DNA of 64,000 nucleotides from Sphingomonas sp. KR3-1 (GTDB lineage Bacteria; Pseudomonadota; Alphaproteobacteria; Sphingomonadales; Sphingomonadaceae), in the NCBI RefSeq assembly GCF_040049295.1, contig NZ_JBDZDQ010000001.1:1984001-2048000 (forward strand), read 5' to 3'. Each line of letters opens with the position of its first letter. Within the stretch, counting starts at the first letter, position 1. Both the position numbers and the translations under genes were made by a program. Of this stretch, positions 27,126-34,241 are shown piece after piece. Below the pieces are notes generated by a model. It did not search any database. It was not told where the DNA came from and saw only the letters and a program-made list of their open reading frames with translations.

Positions 27126-27454
27126 CGCGCGGCGCGTCGTGGTGCACGGGGTTGCCATCGAGGTCGCGGGAGGCTCGGCCGAATTTCAGGCGCGTCTCAT
27201 CCGCCAGCAGGCGCTGCGCCTTGAGCTTGGCATAGCGCAGATGAGCCGGCAGCGGCGGGGTTTGTCCCTCGGCGGCTCTCGGCCCGCTCCCGCGCCTGGG
27301 CGAAGTCGCGGAGCGGCGTGTCGCTGGATAGCACCTCGCAAGCGCTTGCTCCGGCGTGCAGCCCCGCTGAGCGCACTTTTCATAATGCCAAAAACTAGAT
27401 TGGCACGGTCAAATACCCGTTTGACAAAGACAACCATAATCGCCAAATCTTGTG

Positions 27455-27488
27455 TTGAGGGAGCCAAACGGCTATTTGGCTCCCTCAA
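27455..27488. repeat. Perfect 14-bp inverted repeat upstream of an unknown gene
   Basis: TTGAGGGAGCCAAA and its complement TTTGGCTCCCTCAA flank the loop CGGCTA. It ends 27 bases before the gene at 27515. A TTGACA at 27421-27426 could be a -35 box upstream of it. No T-run follows, so an operator or an mRNA leader hairpin is more likely than a terminator. The stretch 27126-27454 shows no other feature. Confidence 0.6.
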
Positions 27489-27514
27489 ATGGCAAACTGA
27501 TAATGGAGAATACC

Positions 27515-27961
27515 ATGCTCATGCTTACCAAAGACGATATTCGCAACCTTTCGCCATCGGCGCAAGAGGAGCTTAAGCAACTCTTGTTCGCCAAGCCGAC
27601 AGTGGACGTGACGGGGCTGCCCGACGGCCTCACCGCCGACGACTTCGAGGATGTGGTCGATCTGAACGCGGACCAGATGGAGGACTTCATGGCGGGCTGT
27701 TCCGCCGAGACGATCGCTGGCCTGAAGATCATTGCCGAGAACGGCCCAGTCATCCACGCTAGCCAACTCGACGCCGCGGGCATCGATAACTACGGCCACT
27801 TCCAAGGTCGCGTGACCAAGCGGACGCGCACCATCACCGGCAATCGCAACGCGTACCTGTTCACGTGGGACGACTGGACGCAGCAGCCAGGCGGCGTCGG
27901 CCACTACGTTGTCACCCCGGCGACGTTCCGGTCGCTGCGCATTTACTTCAAGCTCGACTGA
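27515..27961 (+). CDS. Conserved-looking hypothetical protein, 148 residues
   Basis: The start is the ATG at 27515, with GGAGA seven bases upstream; the ATG at 27503 is an alternative. The N-terminal 75 residues are acidic and helical (LTADDFEDVVDLNADQMEDF). The C-terminal part has a basic stretch, GRVTKRTRTITGN, and several aromatic residues (YLFTWDDWTQQPGGVGHYVV). No family is recognised. A strong palindrome lies upstream and a PD-(D/E)XK-like gene 112 bases downstream on the same strand. They may form a unit. Confidence 0.6.
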   Translation: MLMLTKDDIRNLSPSAQEELKQLLFAKPTVDVTGLPDGLTADDFEDVVDLNADQMEDFMAGCSAETIAGLKIIAENGPVIHASQLDAAGIDNYGHFQGRVTKRTRTITGNRNAYLFTWDDWTQQPGGVGHYVVTPATFRSLRIYFKLD

Positions 27962-28073
27962 TCGTCGAGCGCGCTGCCGACGCGAAGGGCGGTCCCGGCG
28001 GGCCGCCCTTTTTGTTGTGCGCTCCACACTTCGGTCCGATAACGCGGGCGGGGCATTGCAGCGGGGGATAGAC

Positions 28074-28499
28074 TTGCGTCACCAACTGACCGGCAACGCT
28101 GGCCTGTACCACGTCGCCCGTGAGCTATCCCGACGCGGCTGGCACGTCATGCCTACCGTCCGCAATGCTCGAGGCGCTGACCTCTACGCCGCCAGCGACG
28201 ACGAGGCGACGGTTCTGCCCATCCAGTCCAAGGCGCTGTCGAAGCGCGACCCGGTGCCGCTTGGTGGATCGCTTGACGCCCTCCGCTCGCCTTGGTGGAT
28301 CGTCACCATCAGGGCGAACACGGCCGCGCCGACCTGCTACGTCCTCACGCTCGACGAGGTGAAGGCCCTTGCCCACCGCGGCGTCAGCCCGGCGACCGGC
28401 GCGGTCTCGTTCTGGTTGCAGCCCAAGTCCTACGCCCAGCCGAAATATGAGGAGGCGTGGCATCGACTGGGAGAACCGGGCGGAGCGAGCTGTAGATAA
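28074..28499 (+). CDS. PD-(D/E)XK-like nuclease-family protein
   Basis: 141 residues from a TTG at 28074, with GGGGGA upstream; no ATG fits. The pattern HQLTGNAGLYHVARELSRRG, then VMPTVRNARGADLYA and LPIQSKALSKRDPVPLGG, resembles small PDDEXK-like proteins, where D in GADLYA and Q-x-K in the next strand would be catalytic. The ending FWLQPKSYAQPKYEEAWHRLG is typical of that small family. These occur next to mobile elements. The activity is untested. The open frame upstream to 27909 is not typical of the family. Confidence 0.7.
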   Translation: MRHQLTGNAGLYHVARELSRRGWHVMPTVRNARGADLYAASDDEATVLPIQSKALSKRDPVPLGGSLDALRSPWWIVTIRANTAAPTCYVLTLDEVKALAHRGVSPATGAVSFWLQPKSYAQPKYEEAWHRLGEPGGASCR

Positions 28500-29218
28500 C
28501 CCGTCCGATTACCCGGGCGTGGCGCGCGGCGACGCAAACGCAACATATCCTCACGGTTGCACACCCAGAGCTGAGCCTAGAGGAGAATCGGCTTCGGGCG
28601 GCCGTCGAGTGATCACCCGCCAGGAAATATGCAACTTATTGCGCAAACGCCCTCTCCGGCAGTGGCAATCGGTGGTTATGGTCGCGACTGCGCCCAAACC
28701 GGTTTTGAGCTAAACGAATGACCGCGTCTGGCGAAACGAAGCTGACGGCCGATCGGCGGGTGTGGGGGCGCAAAGCGGACCCGTCCCGTACCGCGCCGCT
28801 CTATAAAATCTCACGTCAGGTGTGGGGAAAAATGTGGGGTAGCCCCTGGTGGGATCGAGAAATTGATTGCAAAATCAATTCACTGTCTCGGGATCTGAGA
28901 TCCCTCCCGCGTTTGCGAACTATCTCGGTTGTGTCCACGCACTACCCACAGGCCGTCGGCGAAGAAGCGTGCGTCACCGCGCTCGACATCGTCGTCCGCC
29001 GCTTCCGGCTCAAGACCGGAGCGTCGCCAACTTTCGAGCTGCTCTGGCGTGCGGACCCTTTCGAATGACGGCGAACTGTCGAATCGTCAGGAAGGCCCAA
29101 ACTTCGGGCTGCGAAGCAGGCAAAACCGCATAGCTAACGCGCTGTGGGAACCGATGAGGGGGCGGTTTGAGCGGCATTTCAGTAAGTCACTGAAAGGCAA
29201 CGGAATTTTTTGGTAGAT
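28500..29218. other. Right end of the island, about 720 bases without a supportable gene
   Basis: A 116-residue frame at 28718-29068 has no family features and no clear ribosome-binding site, so I do not call it. The stretch holds a small palindrome, ATTGATT-GCAA-AATCAAT, at about 28861-28878. It ends at the right attachment repeat. Integrase arm sites would be expected here but cannot be identified by eye. Confidence 0.5.
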
Positions 29219-29233
29219 TGGATGCCCCGTGAG
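29219..29233. repeat. Right attachment-site repeat inside tRNA-Gln
   Basis: The same 15 bases as at 2895-2909. Here they are the 3' end of the intact tRNA, beginning with the encoded CCA on the minus strand. The identity stops after 15 bases on both sides. Confidence 0.85.
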
Positions 29234-29292
29234 GATTCGAACCTCAATTAACGGAGTCAGAGTCCGTAGTCTTACCTTTAGACGACAGGGCA
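29219..29292 (-). tRNA. tRNA-Gln (anticodon CUG)
   Basis: Read on the minus strand, 74 bases fold into a standard cloverleaf. The acceptor is TGCCCTG against CGGGGCA (one G-T pair). The anticodon stem ACGGA/TCCGT carries the loop CTCTGAC, with CTG as anticodon. The T stem is TGAGG/CCTCA with loop TTCGAAT, the discriminator is T, and CCA is encoded. It is the integration target of the island and remains intact. Confidence 0.95.
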
Positions 29293-29460
29293 TCACGCGG
29301 TGTCGAAACCGCAGGGGGCGCGCAATAAGGCGGCTCCGCGGCGCTGTCAACGCCCGGAAAATCCCCGCTGCCTTGCTCCTTGCCCCAGTCTCCGCTAGCC
29401 TCGCTCGCAAGCACCGGCGGCAAAAAGCCGTGACGGAATAGAACATAAGCGAGTGATATT

Positions 29461-30513
29461 ATGGGGGATGGCTCCGCCAACATGCCCCGCGGCCGTGCTC
29501 CCGGCAAAGCCCGGAAGCCCGCGCCGCCCCCGGAGCGGCCGATTCGCGGCCGCTGGCCCGAAGCGCGCCACTATGCCGCGCTCGATCTCGGCACCAACAA
29601 CTGCCGCCTGCTCATTGCTCGCCCGCAGGGGTCGGGTTTCGCGGTGGTCGACGCCTTTTCGCGCATCGTCCGCCTCGGCGAGGGCCTCGCCACCAGCGGC
29701 AAGCTCTCCGATGCGGCGATCGAGCGCACCATCGCGGCGCTGCGCATCTGCGCGGAGAAACTGAAGCGCCGCCACGTCATCCTCGCCCGCTCGGTGGCGA
29801 CCGAGGCCTGCCGCCAGGCCTCGAACGGTTCGGAATTCATCGAGCGCGTCTACCGCGAAACCGGCATCGCGCTCGACATCATCACGGCGGAGGAAGAGGC
29901 GCGGCTGGCGGTACTCGGCTGCCACGCGCTGCTCGAGCCCGGCGACGGCCCGGCTCTGGTGTTCGACATCGGCGGCGGCTCGACCGAGCTGGTGCTGGTC
30001 GATTCGCGCGGCGAAGTGCCCCGCATCCTCGACTGGCACAGCGCGCCCTGGGGCGTGGTCTCGCTTACCGAGGCATCGGGCGGCGCCGAGACTCCCGAGG
30101 AGCGCGCCGCGCTCTATGCCAGCATGCGCGCCCGCGTCGCCGAGAGCTTCTCCCCCTTCGCCCGGCGCCTGCGCACCCCGCGCGGCACGCGGCGGCTGCT
30201 CGGCACCTCGGGCACCGTCACCACGCTCGCCAGCGTCCATCTCGGGCTTGCCGCCTATGATCGCTCGGTGGTCGACGGGCTGATCGTCCCCGCCGCGGCG
30301 ATGCGCGACGTCAGCCAGCGCATCGCGGGCATGAGCATGGGCGAACGCAGCCAGGTGCCGTGCATCGGCTCGGAGCGCGCCGACCTGGTCGTCGCCGGCT
30401 GCGCTATCCTCGAGACGATTCTCGATCTATGGCCCGCCGAGCGGCTGGGCATCGCCGACCGCGGCATCCGCGAAGGCATTCTTCGCCGCCTGATGAACGG
30501 GAGAGTTTTGTGA
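29461..30513 (+). CDS. Ppx/GppA-family phosphatase
   Basis: 350 residues. The first 35 residues are a basic Pro/Arg-rich extension. Then YAALDLGTNNCRLLIARP (phosphate 1 loop), RSVATEACRQASN, the phosphate 2 motif LVFDIGGGSTEL and LGTSGTVTTLASVH identify an exopolyphosphatase/guanosine pentaphosphatase fold. The chain ends after about 315 core residues, so the C-terminal HD part of long Ppx is missing, as in GppA-like short forms. It overlaps rlmE by four bases (GTGA), forming a conserved-looking pair. Confidence 0.9.
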   Translation: MGDGSANMPRGRAPGKARKPAPPPERPIRGRWPEARHYAALDLGTNNCRLLIARPQGSGFAVVDAFSRIVRLGEGLATSGKLSDAAIERTIAALRICAEKLKRRHVILARSVATEACRQASNGSEFIERVYRETGIALDIITAEEEARLAVLGCHALLEPGDGPALVFDIGGGSTELVLVDSRGEVPRILDWHSAPWGVVSLTEASGGAETPEERAALYASMRARVAESFSPFARRLRTPRGTRRLLGTSGTVTTLASVHLGLAAYDRSVVDGLIVPAAAMRDVSQRIAGMSMGERSQVPCIGSERADLVVAGCAILETILDLWPAERLGIADRGIREGILRRLMNGRVL

Positions 30514-31196
30514 GCAGGGGTGGGGGCCGCGGCCATACCCGCGTGCTGACGGCACGCAAGCGCACCGCGCAGTCGACGCGCTGGCTCGAACGCCAGCTCA
30601 ACGATCCGTACGTCAAGAAGGCCAAGGCCGAGGGCTATCGCAGCCGCGCGGCCTACAAGCTCACCGAGCTCGACGAGCGCTTCGGCTTTCTCAAGGGCAA
30701 GAAGCGCGTGCTCGATCTCGGCATCGCGCCTGGCGGCTGGACGCAGGTGGTGCGCCGCAAGCTGCCCAAGGCGGCGGTGGTCGGCATCGACCTGCTCCCG
30801 GTCGATCCGATCGACGGCGCGACGATCCTGATGATGGATTTCATGGACGATGCCGCGCCCGGCCGGCTGATCGAGGAACTGGGCGGCTCGCCCGACCTGA
30901 TCATCTCGGACATGGCGGCCAACACCGTCGGCCACCCGCAGACGGACGCACTCAGGACCATGGGCCTGGTCGAGACCGCGCTCGATTTCGCGATCCAGGT
31001 GCTCGAGCCGGGCGGCGATTTCGTCGCCAAGGTGTTCGCCGGCGGCGCCGATTCGGCGCTGGTCGCCGAGATGAAGCGCAACTTCGCCACGGTGAAGCAC
31101 GCCAAGCCGCCCGCCAGCCGCAAGGGATCGGTGGAGTGGTTCGTGGTGGCGCAGGGCTTCAAGGGTCGCGCCGCGCCGCCGCCTGCCGAGGCATGA
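30510..31196 (+). CDS. rlmE: RlmE, 23S rRNA U2552 2'-O-methyltransferase
   Basis: 228 residues from a GTG overlapping the previous stop. The RrmJ/FtsJ fold has KKAKAEGYRSRAAYKLTELD (Lys of the K-D-K-E tetrad), the SAM motif VLDLGIAPGGWTQV, DLIISDMAANTVGHPQTD (Asp) and FVAKVFAGG (Lys). It methylates U2552 in the A-loop of 23S rRNA during 50S assembly. The start further upstream in the same frame lies within the phosphatase gene and is ignored. Confidence 0.95.
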   Translation: MSRGGGRGHTRVLTARKRTAQSTRWLERQLNDPYVKKAKAEGYRSRAAYKLTELDERFGFLKGKKRVLDLGIAPGGWTQVVRRKLPKAAVVGIDLLPVDPIDGATILMMDFMDDAAPGRLIEELGGSPDLIISDMAANTVGHPQTDALRTMGLVETALDFAIQVLEPGGDFVAKVFAGGADSALVAEMKRNFATVKHAKPPASRKGSVEWFVVAQGFKGRAAPPPAEA

Positions 31197-31480
31197 TCGT
31201 CGACCTGCTCTGGACGGCGGTGATCCTGCTGCTCGGGCTCAAGCTGATCGCCACCATGATCCTGCTCCCGCGCCCGCGCGCGGAGCGTCTGGCCGATCGG
31301 CAAGGAGTCTGGCTGTGGTGGGCGACCAAGATCACCCCGATCCTCGCCGTGCCCTGCATGATCGCGATCGCGTGGATCGAGAACGATCGCGGCGGGCTAT
31401 GGGTCTATCCGCTGCTGATGGTCTTCGTGCTCGTCGCAGTGCCGGTGATGGTCTGGCGGCGGTTCGGGCGAACCGCGTAG
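31193..31480 (+). CDS. Small membrane protein, three hydrophobic segments
   Basis: 95 residues; its ATG overlaps the rlmE stop (ATGA). Hydrophobic segments are at about 3-23, 43-59 and 69-86, with a basic loop RPRAERLADRQG between the first two. No family is recognised. It is probably cotranscribed with rlmE, but the link in function is unknown. The frame upstream (to 31136) lies in rlmE. Confidence 0.7.
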   Translation: MIVDLLWTAVILLLGLKLIATMILLPRPRAERLADRQGVWLWWATKITPILAVPCMIAIAWIENDRGGLWVYPLLMVFVLVAVPVMVWRRFGRTA

Positions 31481-31485
31481 CGCGC

Positions 31486-31710
31486 CTATTTCTCGCGCGC
31501 GTGCACGCCCCACACGATGGATTTCCAGCTGCGCCGGTTCACGACGCGCTGATAGAAAAGCATTGCGATCAGGGCACAGACCAGGCTGGCCATCGTCATC
31601 CCGAAGCCGAGCCAGCGGCTCGTCAGCCAGGCGATTGCCGAAAGCACGAGATACCCGACCAGCCACTTGCGCCATGCCTTGGCGATGGTAACGACGGGCG
31701 CTTGCGACAT
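31486..31710 (-). CDS. Small membrane protein, two helices
   Basis: 74 residues from the ATG at 31710; the upstream frame to 31740 overlaps the rpoZ terminator. Hydrophobic segments are at about 19-35 and 37-54, with a basic C-terminal tail (RRSWKSIVWGVHAREK). The function is not recognised. It converges with the previous gene. Confidence 0.6.
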   Translation of the reverse strand: MSQAPVVTIAKAWRKWLVGYLVLSAIAWLTSRWLGFGMTMASLVCALIAMLFYQRVVNRRSWKSIVWGVHAREK

Positions 31711-31742
31711 GGCGTGCAGCCTAGGCGTGAACGGGTCCAAGC

Positions 31743-31775
31743 AAAAGGGCCCCGGAATCGCTTCCGGAGCCCCTT
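31743..31775 (-). terminator. Rho-independent terminator of rpoZ
   Basis: On the minus strand GGGCTCCGGAA, loop GCGA, TTCCGGGGCCC, then TTTT. One T-G wobble occurs in the stem. It lies 25 bases after the rpoZ stop. Confidence 0.8.
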
Positions 31776-31800
31776 GCTTGATTAGCGATTCGCCGGCGAA

Positions 31801-32145
31801 TCAGCCGTCGTAGTCGCCGCCCAGATTCTGGTTGCGCGGCGGGGCTGCGGCGGTGAGGCGCAGCGCCTCGGCCGAAGCGGCGATCGAGCCGACCTCGTCC
31901 GGGGCCTCCTCGTCGTCGATCTGCACGCGCTGCAGGCTCGAGACCACCGATTCCTCGAGGTGAGTCGGGCGCACCGTCTCCTCGGCGATCTCGCGCAGCG
32001 CGACGACCGGGTTCTTGTCGCGGTCGCGATCGATGGTCAGATCGGCGCCGCCGGAGATCTGGCGGGCGCGCTGCGCAGCGAACAGCACGAGATCGAAACG
32101 GTTGGGAACCTTGTCGACGCAATCTTCGACAGTGACGCGCGCCAT
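31801..32145 (-). CDS. rpoZ: RpoZ, RNA polymerase omega subunit
   Basis: 114 residues. The start [20 protein letters not shown] and the following [14 protein letters not shown] are the strongly conserved omega core. [16 protein letters not shown] completes it, and the rest is an acidic, Gly-rich alphaproteobacterial tail. Omega helps assemble beta-prime. In many alphaproteobacteria rpoZ stands near relA/spoT-type genes; here it is alone, with its own terminator. Confidence 0.95.
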   Translation of the reverse strand: MARVTVEDCVDKVPNRFDLVLFAAQRARQISGGADLTIDRDRDKNPVVALREIAEETVRPTHLEESVVSSLQRVQIDDEEAPDEVGSIAASAEALRLTAAAPPRNQNLGGDYDG

Positions 32146-32306
32146 CTGTGCTTCCTTGAAAACGGAGTATCCGGGAAAGGCGGCGATCTAGGGTTGGCGC
32201 GCGGAAAAGTCAAGAAAATGGGAGGCGCCGTTCCCGGGCGAACCGAATCGCGCACGGCGCGTTGGGAACGCAGCCGCAACGATACGGCCGAACGATACGG
32301 ATAGTC

Positions 32307-33542
32307 ATGCAAGCCCCAGCCCCCCTCGCCGTCCCCCTTGCCGCCGCGCCGCCGGTCCCGCATCACCCCCGGATGCGCTTCAACCAGCCGAGCTTCACCG
32401 TCGACGGCAACCGGCTGACCCTGCTGCCCGACGGGCCCGAGCGGATGGCGGCGCTGCTCGACCTGATCAACCGCGCCGAGCGCTCGCTGCGCGTGCTCTA
32501 TTACATCTATGTCGACGACGAGGCCGGCGCCGCCGTGCGCCAGGCATTGCTCGATGCCGCGGCGCGCGGCGTGACGGTCAGCCTGATCGTCGACGGGCTC
32601 GGCAGCGAGCATGCCCAGAGCCACCGCTTCTTCGATCCGCTGCGCGAGGCGGGAGTGGAGGTGTGCCGCTTCGTGCCGCGCTGGGGCCGGCGCTATCTGC
32701 TCAGGAACCACCAGAAGCTCGCGCTCGCCGACGAAGAGCGGGTGATCGTCGGCGGGTTCAACATCGAGGACAGCTATTTCGGCACGATCGCCGAGGAAGC
32801 CTGGCGCGACCTCGGCCTGCTCGTCGAGGGCCCGGCGGCGGGCCGGCTGGTCGGCTATTTCGATGCGCTGTCCAATTGGGCGAAGCGCCCCAAGCCGTCG
32901 CTGCGCAAGCTCGCGCGGACGCTGCGCACCTGGAGCGAGCCCGAAGGCGCCACCCGCTGGCTGCTCGGCGGGCCGATGCGGCGATTGTCGCCCTGGGCGC
33001 GCGAAGTGAAGCGCGACATGGAGCGCGCGCAGTCCATCGACATCATCGCCGCCTATTTCGCCCCCAACCCGGCGATGCTGCGCCGGCTCGATCGCGCCGG
33101 ACAGCGCGGACGGGTTCGGTTGGTGCTGCCGTCCAAGCTCGATCACGGCGCCGCGATCTGGGCGGCGCGCTTCACCTATGCCGGGCTGCTGCGCAAGAAG
33201 GTGCAGATCTACGAATACCAGCCGACCAAGCTCCACGCGAAGCTGTTCCTGCTCGACGACGTCGTGAACATCGGCTCGGCCAATTTCGACATCCGCTCGA
33301 TGTTCCTCAACCTCGAGCTGATGTTCCGCGTCGAGGACGCTGCCTTCGCCGCCTATGTCCGCGCCTTTGTCGACGGCGAAGTGGCGCGGTCCGAGCGGAT
33401 CACGCCCGAGCTCTACAAGGCGCGCACCGGCGTCTGGACGCGGGTGAAGCAGGCGGCGGCCTATTTCGTGATGGCAGTGCTCGACTATAACGTCACGCGC
33501 CGGCTGAACTTCGGCCCGCGCGGCGGACGCAAGCAGGGCTGA
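32307..33542 (+). CDS. Phospholipase-D-family protein, cardiolipin-synthase-like
   Basis: 411 residues from the ATG at 32307. Two HKD motifs are intact: NHQKLALADEERVIVGGFN (H-x-K-x4-D) and KLHAKLFLLDDVVNIGSANF. No N-terminal membrane helices are present, unlike ClsA, and the layout is closest to ClsB/C-type enzymes. The likely reaction is transfer of a phosphatidyl group to make cardiolipin, but other PLD activities cannot be excluded. It lies divergent from rpoZ. Confidence 0.85.
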   Translation: MQAPAPLAVPLAAAPPVPHHPRMRFNQPSFTVDGNRLTLLPDGPERMAALLDLINRAERSLRVLYYIYVDDEAGAAVRQALLDAAARGVTVSLIVDGLGSEHAQSHRFFDPLREAGVEVCRFVPRWGRRYLLRNHQKLALADEERVIVGGFNIEDSYFGTIAEEAWRDLGLLVEGPAAGRLVGYFDALSNWAKRPKPSLRKLARTLRTWSEPEGATRWLLGGPMRRLSPWAREVKRDMERAQSIDIIAAYFAPNPAMLRRLDRAGQRGRVRLVLPSKLDHGAAIWAARFTYAGLLRKKVQIYEYQPTKLHAKLFLLDDVVNIGSANFDIRSMFLNLELMFRVEDAAFAAYVRAFVDGEVARSERITPELYKARTGVWTRVKQAAAYFVMAVLDYNVTRRLNFGPRGGRKQG

Positions 33543-33560
33543 GGGGATATCTTACCACCG

Positions 33561-33638
33561 TTATCCCGGCCTTGCGCCGGGATCCCGCTTCTTCTTTTCG
33601 GGAAACGGTAGCGGGACCCCGGCGCAAGGCCGGGGGTG
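33561..33638. repeat. Palindromic intergenic repeat, copy 1
   Basis: Arms of about 29 bases (33561-33589 and 33610-33638) share the core CCCGGCCTTGCGCCGGG and its near-complement, around a 20-base loop. A related copy with TTGAGC instead of TTGCGC is at 50479-50555. Such REP-like hairpins are scattered in sphingomonad genomes. It may protect the 3' end of the upstream mRNA. Confidence 0.75.
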
Positions 33639-33681
33639 ACGGTCCAATATTTGCAACCTCGCGCCGCGCGACTTTGCAAAC

Positions 33682-34143
33682 TCAATCCTTCACCGTCTCC
33701 ATCGCCACATAGGTGGAGGTGCTGGCGACATGCGGCAGGCTCGAGATCTTCTCGCCCAGCACGATCCGGTAGCGGCGGATATCGGCGGTGCGCACCTTGA
33801 GCAGATAGTCGAAATTGCTCGCCAGCATGTGGCATTCCTCGACCTCGGCGATGCGCCGGACGGCGGCGTTGAACTCCTGCAGCGCCTTTTCCCGCGTGTC
33901 GGCCAGCTTCACTTCGGTGAAGGCGATATGGTCGAGCCCCATCCGCGCCGGATCGATGATCGCGCGGAAGCCGCGGATCACGCCCGAATCGGTCAACCGC
34001 TTGAGCCGCACCTGCGCCGGGGTCTTGGACAGGCCCACCTGTTTCGCCAGCTCGGTCACGGTCATCCGGCCATTTGCGACCAGAGCGTCCACGATCTTCC
34101 GATCGAACTCATCCAGTTCGACTGCCGGGGCATCCTTTTTCAT
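33682..34143 (-). CDS. Lrp/AsnC-family regulator, probable PutR
   Basis: 153 residues. The HTH is LDEFDRKIVDALVANGRMTV, then LAKQVGLSKTPAQVRLKRL, followed by a RAM ligand-binding domain with SNFDYLLKVRTADIRRY. It is divergent from putA, with a 98-base gap between starts. In alphaproteobacteria the Lrp-type PutR activates putA in response to proline. The position supports the same role here, but no operator has been identified. Confidence 0.88.
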   Translation of the reverse strand: MKKDAPAVELDEFDRKIVDALVANGRMTVTELAKQVGLSKTPAQVRLKRLTDSGVIRGFRAIIDPARMGLDHIAFTEVKLADTREKALQEFNAAVRRIAEVEECHMLASNFDYLLKVRTADIRRYRIVLGEKISSLPHVASTSTYVAMETVKD

Positions 34144-34241
34144 GCATCCTGCCTAGCAGATGTCCATCAATATAGCCATATTGCCTGAGACGGACGCCCG
34201 ATAAGTCGGATCGACTACCGGTCTGGGTGTATACCTGGCGT

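Larger units (their letters stand above)
2895..29233. mobile_element. Genomic island (about 26.3 kb) at tRNA-Gln, mobilisable-element type
   Basis: The limits are the two 15-bp repeats. Inside are an integrase, an AlpA-type regulator, ParB-like and sigma-like proteins, a Ti-type relaxase module with oriT and divergent traC-traD, decayed gene fragments and several accessory operons. Base composition is patchy: 4290-4612 is strikingly AT-rich, whereas 10300-12700 is very GC-rich. No coupling protein and no VirB/TrbB-L set is present. I therefore infer a mobilisable element or a deleted conjugative element. The integrase is at the end away from the intact tRNA. Confidence 0.85.

Noticed and set aside
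27058..27576. 172-codon plus-strand frame
   Set aside because: It crosses the palindrome and the promoter-like box of the gene at 27515 and has Arg-rich, unstructured content.
28718..29068. 116-codon frame near the right end of the island
   Set aside because: No ribosome-binding site, no recognised pattern and Trp-rich low-complexity start; coding cannot be supported.
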